Shown piece by piece: positions 37,028 through 48,822 of a stretch of 64,000 bases of DNA; positions within the stretch are counted from its first letter, which is position 1; the number at the start of each line of letters is the position of its first letter. The stretch spans positions 4,244,445 to 4,308,444 of the forward strand of contig OU696581.1 in the NCBI GenBank assembly GCA_916048095.2, read 5' to 3'. Below the pieces are notes generated by a model. The model saw only the letters and a program-made list of their open reading frames with translations, did no database searches and was not told where the DNA came from. Both the position numbers and the translations under genes were made by a program. This DNA is from Sacculina carcini (Eukaryota > Arthropoda > Thecostraca > Sacculinidae).

Positions 37028-39067
37028 ATAAATTATACCATCGTGCTAGAAATCTTGTTTTCTACAATACGGTATAATTTGTAATTTTCCAAAGTGTACC
37101 TGAAGGAAGTTACGGCGGTCTAAAGTAAAAATGTCATGTCGCCAGTTTGACAGCTATTATGCGCACTTGCGATTACACATGAATATACACTGATTTAATT
37201 TCACTGAAGTCCAATCACAATTGACGCACTTGCGATTACACAGGAATATACTACTGTGTAGATAATTTTGTGTTCTACAAGATAAGCTATAATTTATACC
37301 CACAAATGATACAAAAAACGTGTAAAATTGGCAAAATTCTCAAATACATCCAAAATTACACTTGAACACCGGGCGACTAAAATTAATTCATTTTTCTACT
37401 ATTTCTCAGTAACTATTTGTTAAACATAAAAATAAATTATACCATCGTGCTAGAAATCTTGTTTTCTACAATACGATATAATTTGTAATTTTCCAAAGTG
37501 TATCTGAAGGGAGTTACGGCGGTGTAAAGTCAAAAGGACATATTGCCAATTTGACAGCTATTATGCGCACTTGCGATTACACAGGAATATACTACTGTGT
37601 AGATAATTTTGTGTTCTACAAGAAAAGCTATAATTTATACCCACAAATGATACAAAAAACGTGTAAAATTGGCAAAATTCTCAAATACATCCAAAATTAC
37701 ACTTGAACACCGGGCGACTAAAATTAATTCATTTTTCTACTATTTCTCAATAATTATTTGTCACACATTAAAATAAATTATACCATCGTGCTAGAAATTT
37801 TGTTTTCTACAATACGGTATAATTTTGAATTTTCTAAAGTGTATCTGAAGGAAGTTACGGCGGTGTAAAGTCAAAATGTCATGTTGCCAATTTGACAGCT
37901 ATTATGCGCACTGGCGATTACACATGAATATACACTGATTTTATTTCACTGAAGTCCAATCACAATTGACGCACTTGCGATTACACAGGAATATACTACT
38001 GTGTAGAGAATCTTGTGTTCTACAAGATAAGCTATAATTTATACCCACGAATGATACAAAAAACGTGTAAAATTGGCAAAATTCTCAAATACATCAAAAA
38101 TTACACTTGAACACCGGGCGACTAAAATTAATTCATTTTTCTACTATTCCTCAGTAACTATTCGTTATACATAAAAATATATTATACCATCGTGCTAGAA
38201 ATCTTGTTTTCTACAATGCGGTATAATTTGTAATTTTCCAAAGTGTATCTGAAAGAAGTTACTGCGGTGTAAAGTCAAAACATGTTACCATTTTGACAGC
38301 TATTATGCGCACTTGCGATTACACAGGTATATACACCGATTAAATTTCACTGAAGCCCAATCACAATTAAGAATGCATCATATTAGCTCCAAGCATGGAT
38401 GGTGTGGTTTTATTGCGTACAGCTTAATTAATGCTACACTATACTGAATAGAAAGGCTTTATTGTCCTCAATATTTACACCTCAATTGTTCCGCACGACG
38501 GGCTGGTAAAATGCTACTGGGAACAAAGTTAACTACTGAATTTTACTGTGTAATTTGATTGGTTTAATTTCAAGTTGCATACGCTTAAGCTGCATAAGGA
38601 TACGGGTTGTAATATCATGCAATGCCAACTATATGCATATGCTGTTTTAGCGGAAGCATTAATCTAGAATTATAGAGATGACTGAAAGTTGCATTGTTTT
38701 GGTAGTGTTACACTTCTGAATTACTACACACGAAGGACGGGTGTGAATTTGAGCAGTGTTGAGGGAAAAACTTCGTCAATAATTAAAACAAGAATTTAGA
38801 AATTTAGATTTGTCTATTGGATAAGATTTTTGCTTTTTCATTCATTTTGTTTTTCTAATCGTTCCGCAGGACGAGCAGGTTTAAATATGACGCCATTCGA
38901 GGGAAAATATTTTGCCACATCTAAAATAAAAACATTCATATTTAGACTTTTGGTTAAGACTTTTTATGGGTTTACTTTTACTTTATAAAATTGTATTCGT
39001 TTTCTTTTATTAATTCAATATCTATTACATTATTAATTGTTCCGCACAACAAGCGGGTTTAAATGCT

Positions 39068-42000
39068 AGATGGTGATGTTAAGTTACAAATATGGTTTGG
39101 AAAATATTATGATGAAAAGTGTAGTCATTTTTCATTGTTTCGTGTCTGAATTTTGAATTATTCCGCACGACGGGAAGGTTTATATATGAGGCGGTATGAG
39201 GGATCATATTTTGTAAAAATAAACATAATGTGAAATAAATAATGACAATTATACCGCATTATGCAATAAATATGAATTTAACTGTATTACATTTTGGTTT
39301 CTATACTATATTGGCGGGTTGAGAGAAAAGTATTGGTTGGCAGCGTGTTTGAGACTCCTGGGGTAGATAATCTCAGGCTTCTGATTACAAATTATGATCA
39401 AATCAGTTATTTATTAATTACAAGCTAATAAGTTAAATCGCCTCAGACTAGGCTGGGTGCGGTCAAGATTGGATGGTTGGGTTGGGTTGGGTAGGTTTGA
39501 CTCAGGTTATATTGGGTTTTAATGATAGCGGAAAATATATGAATTTTAGCAGTAAATATTATAGCGGTAAAAGTAAAATAGTACTTGAGCAAATGATGTT
39601 GGGGAATGATATTTAGTTATAAATATAGTTGGGAAACATTCTGATGAAAATGTTTCATCATTTTTCATTGTTTGTTTCGTGTTTGTTTTCTGAATTATTC
39701 CGCACGACGGGCAGATTTATATATCAGGCGGGTTGAGGGATAATATTTGTCAAAATAAAAACAAAAATATTCACAATTATACTTTTCTATGGGTTTAAAT
39801 ATTAATAGGTTAATTTTTTTGCTTTTAAATTTGTATTAATTATATTTTATGGATTTAATATGGTTGTTATTGTATGAATTGTTCCGCGCGACGGGCGGGT
39901 TTTAAAAAAAGTGTATCCATTTTTTAGTTCGTTTTTTCAAATGGTTCATTAAAAAAAAATTTTCAATAAAAATACTCCGCGGGCAGCAACTATAGACAAT
40001 AGAACGTTCAATTTCCCCTGTAGAATAAATCCATACACAAAACCAATGGATTTGACTTCAAGATCCACAACGGATCGTGTTCGAGTTCTGAATTATTCAG
40101 CACGACGGGCGGGTGTAAAAATGACTAAGGCGTACTGAGGGGAAATATTTTGTCGAAATATAAATAATTAAACTTAGAATTTTCAATTGATTAATATTTT
40201 TACGAAACCTAAACTTAAAAGTTTTTTTTTAACTTAGAATTTTCAATTGATTAATATTTTTATATTTTATATTTTATATATTTATTTTTATTTTTATTAA
40301 AGTTTGTATTTTTTTTTCTTGTACCCTATTTCATTTTTATTTTTCTATATTTTTTGTGAATTGAATATGAATTTCATATTATGAACACCGGGCGACTAAA
40401 ATTATTTCATTTTTCTACTATTTCTCAGTAATGATTTGTTATACATAAAAATAAATTCTACCATCGTGCTAGAAATCTTGTTTTCTACAATACGGTATAA
40501 TTTGTAATTTTCCAAAGGGTATCTGAAGGAAGTTACGGCGGTGTAAAGTCAAAAGGACATATTGCCAATTTGACAGCTATTATTTGCACTTGCGATTACA
40601 CAGGAATATACTACTGTGTAGTTACGGCGGTGTAAAGTCAAAAGGACATATTGCCAATTTGACAGCTATTATTTGCACTTGCGATTACACAGGAATATAC
40701 TACTGTGTAGATAATTTTGTGTTCTACAAGAAAAGCTATAATTTATACCCACAAATGATACAAAAAACGTGTAAAATTGGCAAAATTCTCAAATACATCC
40801 AAAATTACACTTGAACACCGGGCGACTAAAATTAATTCATTTTTCTACTATTTATCAGTAACTATTTGTTATACATGAAAATAAATTATACCATCGTGCT
40901 AGAAATTTTGTTTTCTACAATACTGTATAATTTGTAATTTTCCAAAAAGTATCTGAAGGAAGTTACGGCGGTGTAAAGTCAAAAGGACATATTGCCAATT
41001 TGACAGCTATTATGCGCACTTGCGATTACACAGGAATATACACCGATTAAATTTCACCGAAGCCCAATCACAATTAAGAATGCATCATATTATCTCCAAG
41101 TATGGATGGTGTGGTTTTATTGCGTACAGTTTAATTAATGCTAAACTATACTGAATAGAAAGTCTTTATTGTCCTCAATATTTACACATCAAATGTTCCG
41201 CACGACGGGCGGGTAAAATGCTACTTGGAACAAAGTAAGCTACTGAATTTTACTGTGTAATTTAATTGGTTTAATTTCAAGTTGCATACGCTTAAGTTGC
41301 ATAAGGATACGGGTTGTAATATCATGCAATGCCAAGTATATGCATATGCTGTTTTAGAGGAAGCATTAATCTGGAATTATAGAGATGTTTCATTGTTTTG
41401 ATAGTGTTACACTTCTGAATTACTACACACGAAGGACGGGTGTGAATTTGAGCAGTGTTGAGGGAAAATCATCGTCAATAATTAAAACAAGAATTTACAA
41501 ATTTGTCTTTTCTATTGGTCGTTTTTCATCAATTTTCTTTGTGTTTGTTTCGTGTTTGAGTTCTGAATTATTCCGCACGACGGGCAGCTTTAAATATGAG
41601 GCGGGTTGTGGAAAAACATGCTTTCTAAATTGAAACATAAATTTCACATTTAGACTTTTATATTAGCTAAAACTTTCCTATGGGTTTGTTTTTCTTTTTC
41701 AATTTGCACTAATTTGTTTATGAATTGAATATTAATTATATTTTATGAACTGTTCCGCACGACGGGCGAATTAAATGTATATATAAAAAGTGGGTTTAAA
41801 TGATAGCGAGGTATATGATATTTTGCTAGCAGTAAATATTCTAGCGATAAAAGTAGAATAGCTCTGTGAACCTTTAAATATATTTTGCGATCTGATGATA
41901 TATGTATTAGGAATAATACGTAGCAGAATATAGATTGCATAATATAATATCGGCTGTAATATCAAGGGCTGTAATATCGGTGTAATCCAAAAAATGACAA

Positions 42001-43126
42001 CTGTATGAATATGATGCATTAGTGGAAGCATTAACCGGGAATTATGAGATAATATGATAATGGTGTATAATTATATCGCATTATGCAACAAATGTGAATT
42101 TAGCTGCCTTACAGTTTGGTCCTGATACTATATTGGCGGGTTGAGAGAAAAGTATTGGTGGGCCGCGTGTTTGGGACCCCTGGGGTAGATAATCTCAGTC
42201 TTCTGATTACAAATTATGATCGCATGAGTATATTTTGTGATCACAAACTAATAAGTTAAATCACCTCAGACTAGGCTGAGAGCGGTCAAGATTGGATGGT
42301 TGGGTTGGGTTGGGTAGGTTTGACTCAGGTTATATTGGATTTTAATGATAGCGGAAAATATATAAATTTTAGCAATAAATATTATAGTGGTAAAAGTGAA
42401 ATAGTACTTAAGCAAATGCTATTGGGGAATGATGTTAAGTAATAAATATAGTTTGGAAACATTCTGATGAAAAGATTTCATCATCTTTCATTGTTTGTTT
42501 CGTTTTTGTGTTCCGAATTATACCACACGACGGGCAGATTTATATATCAGGCGGGTTGAGGGATAATATTTGTCAAAATAAGAACAAAAATATTCACATT
42601 TAGACTTTTCTATTGGTTAAGATATTTATAGGTTACATTTTTTGGTTTTCAATTTGTATTCATTATATTTTATGGATTTGATATGAATTGTATTGTATGA
42701 ATTGTTCCGCACGACGGGCGGGCTAAAAAAAGTGTTTTTAGTTCATTTTTTCAAATGGTTCATTTAAAAAGGTATTTTTTTAAATAAAAATGCTCCGCGG
42801 GCAGCGACTATAGACAATATAACGTTCAATTTACCCTGTAGAATTAATCCATACACAAAACCAACGGATTTGACTCCAAGATCCAGAACGGATCGTGTTC
42901 GAGTTCTGAATTATTCAGCACGACGGACGGGTTTAAAAATGACTCAGACGGACTGAGGGGAAATATTTTGTCGAAATAAAAATAATTAAACTTATAATTT
43001 TCAATTGATTAATATTTTTATGAGTGTACCCTATCTTATTTTTAATTTTCCATATTGTTTTTATGAGTTGAATATGAATTTCATGTTATTAATTGCTACG
43101 CACAACGGGCGGGTTTTAATGCTATA
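39068..43126 (+). mobile_element. Mosaic of Helitron head and tail blocks, plus
   Basis: Tail-type repeats to about 40383 (with a local T-rich expansion near 40200-40320) switch abruptly at 40384, from ttcatattatgaa to caccgggcgactaaaatt, into head repeats. Tail repeats return from about 41200 and end with gggcgggttttaatgcta near 43124. A 60-70 bp piece is duplicated in tandem around 40555-40700. The order suggests at least two recombined units. Confidence 0.6.
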
Positions 43127-44959
43127 TCTATATATATAAAAGAGATCCTCTGTGTGTGTGTGTGTCTGTCTGTCTGTCTGTCTGTGTGTCCCACCCTCGT
43201 TGGTCCATTTTCTATCAGCTATTACTCGGCCACCACTAAACGTACTTGCCAACAATTTGTATCATCATGTTGGAAATTTTCTTGTCTACAGTTTACACTA
43301 AATTTTAAATTTTAAAAACAAAACCAAAAAAAGTTATAGCGGTGAAAAGACAAAATGAACCCTGAAAAATGCGAAACTTTTGGTCAATATTCTGCTGTCG
43401 ATATCTCCTTAACCAGAAATGGTACAGCAATACAGATTATACCACTGTGTAGAAAATTTTTGTTCTACAAAATGGGTTATAATTTATATCCTAAAATTAA
43501 ATATAAAAGTTGTAAAAATGACAAAATTTCAATCTACATTCAAAATTTTATTTAAACTCTACGCGTCGGATTTTCTTTACTTTTTTCTCTCTTTCTCAAA
43601 AACTAATTATCACACATATAAATAAATAATACCATCATGCTGAGAATCTTGTTTTCTACAACACGGTATAATTCTCAAGTTTCCAAAGTGTAATGAAAAA
43701 GTTGCGGCGGCGTGAAGTCAAAATGACAAAGTCAAAAAGGCAAAATTAGCACAAAAAACTTGGATATTTTGGTCAATATTCCGCTATCTATTCCTCATAA
43801 ACCAGCAATGGTACAGCTATTATAATTATATCATTGTGTAAAGAATTTTGTGTTCTACAAGCTAGGTTATAATTTATTCCCACAAATGATACAAAAACGT
43901 GTAAAATTGGCAAAATTCTCAAATACATCCAAAATTACACTTGAACACCGGGCGACTAAAATTTATTCATTTTCCTACTATTTTTCAGTAAAAATTTGTC
44001 ACACAATAAAATAAACAATACCATCGTGCTGGAAATTTTGTTTTCTACAATAAGGTATAATTTGTAATTTTCCAAAGTGTACCTAAAGGAAGTTACGGCG
44101 GTGTAAAGTCAAAATGACATAATGCCAATTTGTCAGCTATTATGCGCACTTGCGATTACACAGGAATATACACTGATTAAATTTTGATTTATATCAGGCG
44201 GGTTGAGGGTTAATATTTCTCAAAATAAGAACAAAATATTCACATTTAGACTTTTCTATTGGTTAAGATATTTATAGTTTACATTTTTTGGTTTTCAATT
44301 TGTATTCATTATATTTTATGGATTTGATATGAATTTTATTGTATGAATTGTTCCGCACGACGGGCGGGTTTAAAAAAGTGTTTTTAGTTAATTTCTTCAA
44401 ATGGTTCATTTAAAAAAAGGTAATGTTTTTAAAAATAAAAATGCTCCCCGGTCAGCAACTATAGACAATAGAACGTTCAATTTCCCCTGTAGAATTAATC
44501 CATACACAAAACCAATGGATTTGACTTCAAATATGAATTTTATTGTATGAATTGTTCCGCACGACGGGCGGGTTTGAAAAAAGTGTTTCCATTTTTTAGT
44601 TCATTTTTTCAAATGGTTCATTTGAAAAAGGTATTTTAAAAAAATAAATACGCTCCGCGGGCAGCAACTATAGACAATAGAACGTTCAATTTCCCCTGTA
44701 GAATTAATCCATACACAAAACCAATGGATTTGACTTCAAGATCCAGAACGGATCGTGATCGAGCTCTTAATTATTCAGCACGACGGGCGGGTTTAAATAT
44801 GAGGCGGACTGAGTGAAAATATTTTGTCAAAATAAAATTAAAAATAAGGAAATTTAGACTTTTCAATTGATTAATGTTTTTATGAGTTTGCCTTATTTAT
44901 CTTTTAATTTGCAATATTTTTATGAATTGTTCCGCACAACGGGCGGGTTTTAATGCTAG
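43127..44959 (+). mobile_element. Helitron family 1, plus, 1.8 kb
   Basis: 5' TC at 43127 with the aaaagagatcc start; 3' hairpin and CTAG at 44956-44959 before an (AT)n(GT)n tract. A head-to-tail switch occurs near 44185. It is the last transposon copy in the MED18 intron. Confidence 0.75.

Positions 44960-45020
<61 letters not shown>
44960..45020. repeat. (AT)n(GT)n microsatellite
   Basis: AT repeats pass into GT repeats beside the Helitron 3' end. Confidence 0.95.
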
Positions 45021-45022
<2 letters not shown>

Positions 45023-45503
45023 ATGTTGAATGGCCTAGCTATTTGGAGCACAAATGCTGTCAAAAGAGCTCAATGCTAATATATATGTATGTTTGTATTA
45101 TAGTGGAATGCGGTGATGGTCACAACGCTCATAGGAGGTATTCAAGATTTACTCAGGATGAGGTGCCGAATGGTGCTTTCTTCTCCCATCTTATCAAGGA
45201 ACTTCTATTTGTATATTGACTCGCTTTGCAGTGTTTATCTGTAATCATTGCTGAGTGTGCCACATTTGTATGAATAATCCCAAAATAATTCTCACATAAG
45301 CTGTGAATCGGCTAGGGATTTTGAACTAGCAGCGCTATGCTTTGCGGCTTGATATTCAATTTATACAATGAAGTGTATATCGGGCGTTGTTTTTGGCGTG
45401 GCGTGGCGCGTCATTGTCGTATCTGGCAACCCAGTCGCGCGCCATTGTCGATATCCTGGCATATGTATTGCGCTCGCCACGCACGTTTCTCTTATGTGAT
45501 CAG
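45021..45503. other. Last part of the second MED18 intron
   Basis: Sequence that seems single-copy in the window; no other gene seen. It ends in a pyrimidine-rich acceptor region (gtttctcttatgtgatcag). Confidence 0.55.
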
Positions 45504-45692
45504 AATGCGACACAGCACAAGGCGGGCGGCGGCGCGTGCGAGACCTGGGAGCCTCTCAGTCAATCACACATGCTGGAATTAAGTGTGTTGGCGCCACAGG
45601 GCCACGACGCCGTTGCGGCTGATGTGCGCAATTTTGCCGAACAGTTGAGGCCACTGGCACAGCTCGACAAACTCGACTATCGGCGACTGTGA
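45504..45692 (+). CDS. MED18: MED18 last coding exon (C-terminus)
   Basis: Following an in-frame AG at 45502-45503, the frame reads a variable Gly-rich linker, then PLSQSHMLELSVLAPQGHD, DVRNFAEQLRPLAQLDKLDY and RRL before TGA (45690-45692). This is the MED18 C-terminal signature: S-x-x-V/L-E-L-S-V-x-A-P, then N-F-A-E-Q-L-x-P-L. A second in-frame acceptor at 45516 (cacag) is possible and would drop four residues. In the family the linker between the preceding exon's end and the LELSV strand is variable, so either start fits. The exon is GC-rich and has no disabling changes. Confidence 0.9.
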   Translation, partial: NATQHKAGGGACETWEPLSQSHMLELSVLAPQGHDAVAADVRNFAEQLRPLAQLDKLDYRRL

Positions 45693-46659
45693 ATCCATCA
45701 CTCACACACGTCATTCTTCCTCCGTTCTTCATGTTCGCTTCGTGCTCTGCTACATTCTGCTGCATAATAATGACATACCGAAATAGAGTCACTGATGTGG
45801 TTAAACTGAGTCCGCTGAGTCCCTCTTGCTACGTGCACATGCCTTAATTCGTTGTAATCTTCTTCGGGCTTGTTTTGCCGATTGTTGATATATATGTGCC
45901 TCTATGTGAGCTATCACTATATCTGTAAGTTCATTCATGTTCTCAGTACGTATCGTACTGAGGTGTGGTTACTGCTGTTTTATGTATTCATTTCTTCGAG
46001 AGTGCTGGTGTGGATGTTTTGCGTTCATCTTACCTCCTACTTCGTTTCTCGCTTTCGATGAATAATTGTGTTTAGTAATTTTTGTGAAGATATCCCCTTG
46101 AATATGTCCTGATCTAAACAAATGCTCTTCCGAAAATGCGTTATTTTTCATCAATAGATAAGCGTCGTACACGGTACAATATATAAATAATTGCGTGCTG
46201 GCTTCAATATAATTCGCGTCATTTGTAAACGTATGCGTTCACTTTCTACCACTGAGCTTAACATGAGCCAAAATTCTACGTGATTGCCCCACATGCTGTG
46301 TATGCATTTGTTTAGATTCTAATTCTATGGCTGTCGCACGTCATGTTGGCGATAAGCAGCTGACATGTATCGCTTTTCATTGCCACAATACCAAATTTAA
46401 TAATTCCGCAATACCCAATAGTAAAGCGGAAGCATATGTATTTATGTTTTCATTATTATTATAGTTAATATTATCACACAAAACGAACACATTGACGCAG
46501 GAATAGAGCAAGCGCTATAGACTGCACCATGCAGCCCCTACACACATTGCACGTGGAAAACATTAGAATCTGGAAGAGAGATAGAAAAGAGAAATACGGC
46601 ACATAAAACGACAAATCACGGATCACACACGCAGACACTAACAAATATAGATCATGTTG

Positions 46660-46790
46660 AACAACAAAATGACTATACCATTTACAATTTCATTTGTTCC
46701 AACTGCAATCAAAATTGTCCCAACTGAAATCAAAATTGTCTGAAGTGAAATCAAATCAGTTGTCCCAACTGAATTTAACACTGCCACAAT
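46660..46790. repeat. Short imperfect repeat of aattgtcccaactgaaatc
   Basis: Several diverged copies of an about 24-bp unit containing caattgtcccaactgaa or close variants. Origin unknown. Confidence 0.6.
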
Positions 46791-47457
46791 TGGAATTGTA
46801 TATTTCCAAAGTGAAATGACCAGTATGTAATGACTTATCTTATTGTTTTTTCTCAATATTTTTATTTTTAGAATGCTAGGAGGACCTGCTCAACTGTAAA
46901 GTGTTCTATAGTCACTCACTGTTAAATGATGGTTAGCTAGTAAAAACATACTTCATTGACCAGCTACATTTAATTACCTGAAAAAAACCTGAAAAATACT
47001 TTTTACAGAAATATGTTGAGACCTGTGTTATTCAACAATAGTAAAAATACATACTATTTAGATATTCCACACTGTTGAAGTGAACATCATATGATTGCTT
47101 CTTATAAAATTGGGTGTTGAACCCGTTCCTTTGTTGAACAAATGTCCAATGGTTGAATCCTTACGACCACTCCATTACACAGCAATGGAAAACAATGAAC
47201 ATTTATAAACATGATAAAACGAATGCAGGCAACACATAAATAAATGGATAATAAATGGTGCAAAGTGATACTATACACAACAATGATTAATGAGCTTCCT
47301 GAAGTGGCAGAATTTCATTGAGGACCTGACTACCTTGTTCGGCCAGATCCCTGGGAGGTGTAGTTGACTTGGGTGTGCCTTCACGACTTTCCCTTTTGAT
47401 TGATTTAAATCACAAAAAATAACTTACGAAAAAAACAGCAATAATCACTTTCGACAA

Positions 47458-47482
47458 AAAGGCCAAATTATATTTGGCCTTT
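47458..47482. repeat. Palindrome AAAGGCCAAAT / ATTTGGCCTTT
   Basis: Two 11-bp arms with a 3-bp centre. Further aaaggcc pieces lie nearby at about 47507 and 47536. Confidence 0.85.
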
Positions 47483-47877
47483 AAACAGAATTTCTGCGAG
47501 GCCAACGTCGTTCGAAAAAGGCCAAATTGCCCTTAAAAGGCCGCACCTGGCAACCCTGTAGCTGCCTCTTGTGAAAGGTCAGGCAACCGCGTTGAGCAAC
47601 TGATCCGTTGAGCGAAATTTGAAAGCACGTGACATCGCAACCATGGGTCCTCCAGTCTGTTTTTTCTCACAGGTCTTTTATATGTGCCTACTGGACAGTA
47701 GGATGGGCCGATTTTTGAATTGATGTCAGTGTCAAATTGCGGTATATTTTGCAGATATTTCGAAAATATTCATGGTATTGCTATTATTACAATAACTTTT
47801 TCCAGGAATGTATTTAAATATTGCATTTTTTCATCAGTTCAGAGTGCGTGAAGGGTATTTTACACCAGGTATAAAAT

Positions 47878-48066
47878 TGTTGTGATAATTATTGCGAGGT
47901 ACCGTTGTGATGTTTATCACGAGAGTTATTGATTTAAATGTAGTGTAATTTAAACTGTCTTGAATTTATCGATCAAACAAGGGTCTTGGAATTTGGTGTG
48001 CGTGTTTGAAGTGTGAGCGCATTGTTCCGTCTTTTCGTGTTTTTTTCTTGAATATATTTGCCACAA
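47878..48066 (+). repeat. 5' LTR of retrotransposon 1 (internally deleted)
   Basis: 189 bp, matching both ends of the 642-bp 3' LTR. About 450 bp are missing between gcttgaatt and gaatttatcg, at a short tgaatt homology. Confidence 0.85.
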
Positions 48067-48080
48067 GCTATTTCGGCATC

Positions 48081-48793
48081 ATGACTAAAGTTGAGGATGA
48101 CTCGCGGATTGTCGAGAAGGAATCAGATCTGCGATTAATTCCAGAATATTGCGGGAAAGGTGACGTCACTGACTGGTAAAGAATATGTGCAGACTTCGAA
48201 AGTTCGCAGATGCTGCTACCGTCATACAGATGAGATTATCTGGAGACGCCTACGCTGTAGTAGACCGGCTTTCCGATGATGATTAACTTGACGTATGTAA
48301 AGTCAGCGATGCATTGGTTCGAGCCTTGGGAGCAAATCTTTTCTCCTCATATGAGGCACTCATGTCGCGCACATTGATGGGTGGAGAATCTTCGGATGTT
48401 TATTTGTCGGATGTTGAAAAATTCGCCGGCAGGTGCGGCATTACAGGTGACCTTCCACTCAAATGCGCGTTCATAAGTGGTCTTCCGGAGAGTGTGAGGC
48501 ATATCCTGCGCGCCAACACCAAGTTTGACGATATGCCATTTGAGCAAGTGCTGGAGCGTGCACGCGTGATTCTGTCTGACGAACGGAGACTGGCGGAATC
48601 GAGCAGTGCTATGTGCGCAGGCGACCGAACTTTGTCAAGGGAGAATCAGCCAGTGTGCTGTTTCAACTGTGGCAAGATGGGACACGTCTCTAGAATGTGT
48701 AATAAAGACAGACAGCCCATTGTGTGTTACAAGTGCGGCAAACAAGGCCACATCGCTGTAAGGTGTCCGGAACAGGGAAACGCCAAGGGGTGA
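48081..48793 (+). pseudogene. Retrotransposon 1 gag with two CCHC knuckles
   Basis: It starts at ATG 48081 shortly after the 5' LTR, but stops and frameshifts break the first 230 bp. An open stretch from about 48314 runs to a stop at 48791. Its C-terminal part holds two zinc knuckles, CFNCGKMGHVSRMC and CYKCGKQGHIAVRC (C-x2-C-x4-H-x4-C), which bind RNA in the nucleocapsid part of gag. The upstream part (for example LPLKCAFISGLPESVRHIL) resembles the capsid region of Ty3/gypsy gags. Confidence 0.85.
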
Positions 48794-48822
48794 GAGACGT
48801 CAGCGCCGGTCTCTTCTAGTCA

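Larger units (their letters stand above)
34920..39067 (+). mobile_element. Helitron family 1, plus, joined to the previous one; carries an insertion
   Basis: It follows CTAG at 34919 directly, with the start worn to tatatatataaaagagatcc. Head repeats are interrupted by a foreign insertion at 36131-37027, and more head repeats follow to about 38345. The tail block ends with gcgggtttaaatgctag near 39067. Confidence 0.65.
45693..47564. other. MED18 3' flank and intergenic DNA
   Basis: Presumed 3' UTR and intergenic sequence. No canonical AATAAA was identified close to the stop. Notable pieces are a small repeat near 46660-46790, a palindrome at 47458-47482, and a weak minus-strand exon candidate near 46010-46172. 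Otherwise nothing recognised. Confidence 0.5.

Noticed and set aside
45021..45240. Possible extra MED18 exon upstream of 45504
   Set aside because: No MED18 segment is missing between exons B and C, and no conserved motif is encoded here.
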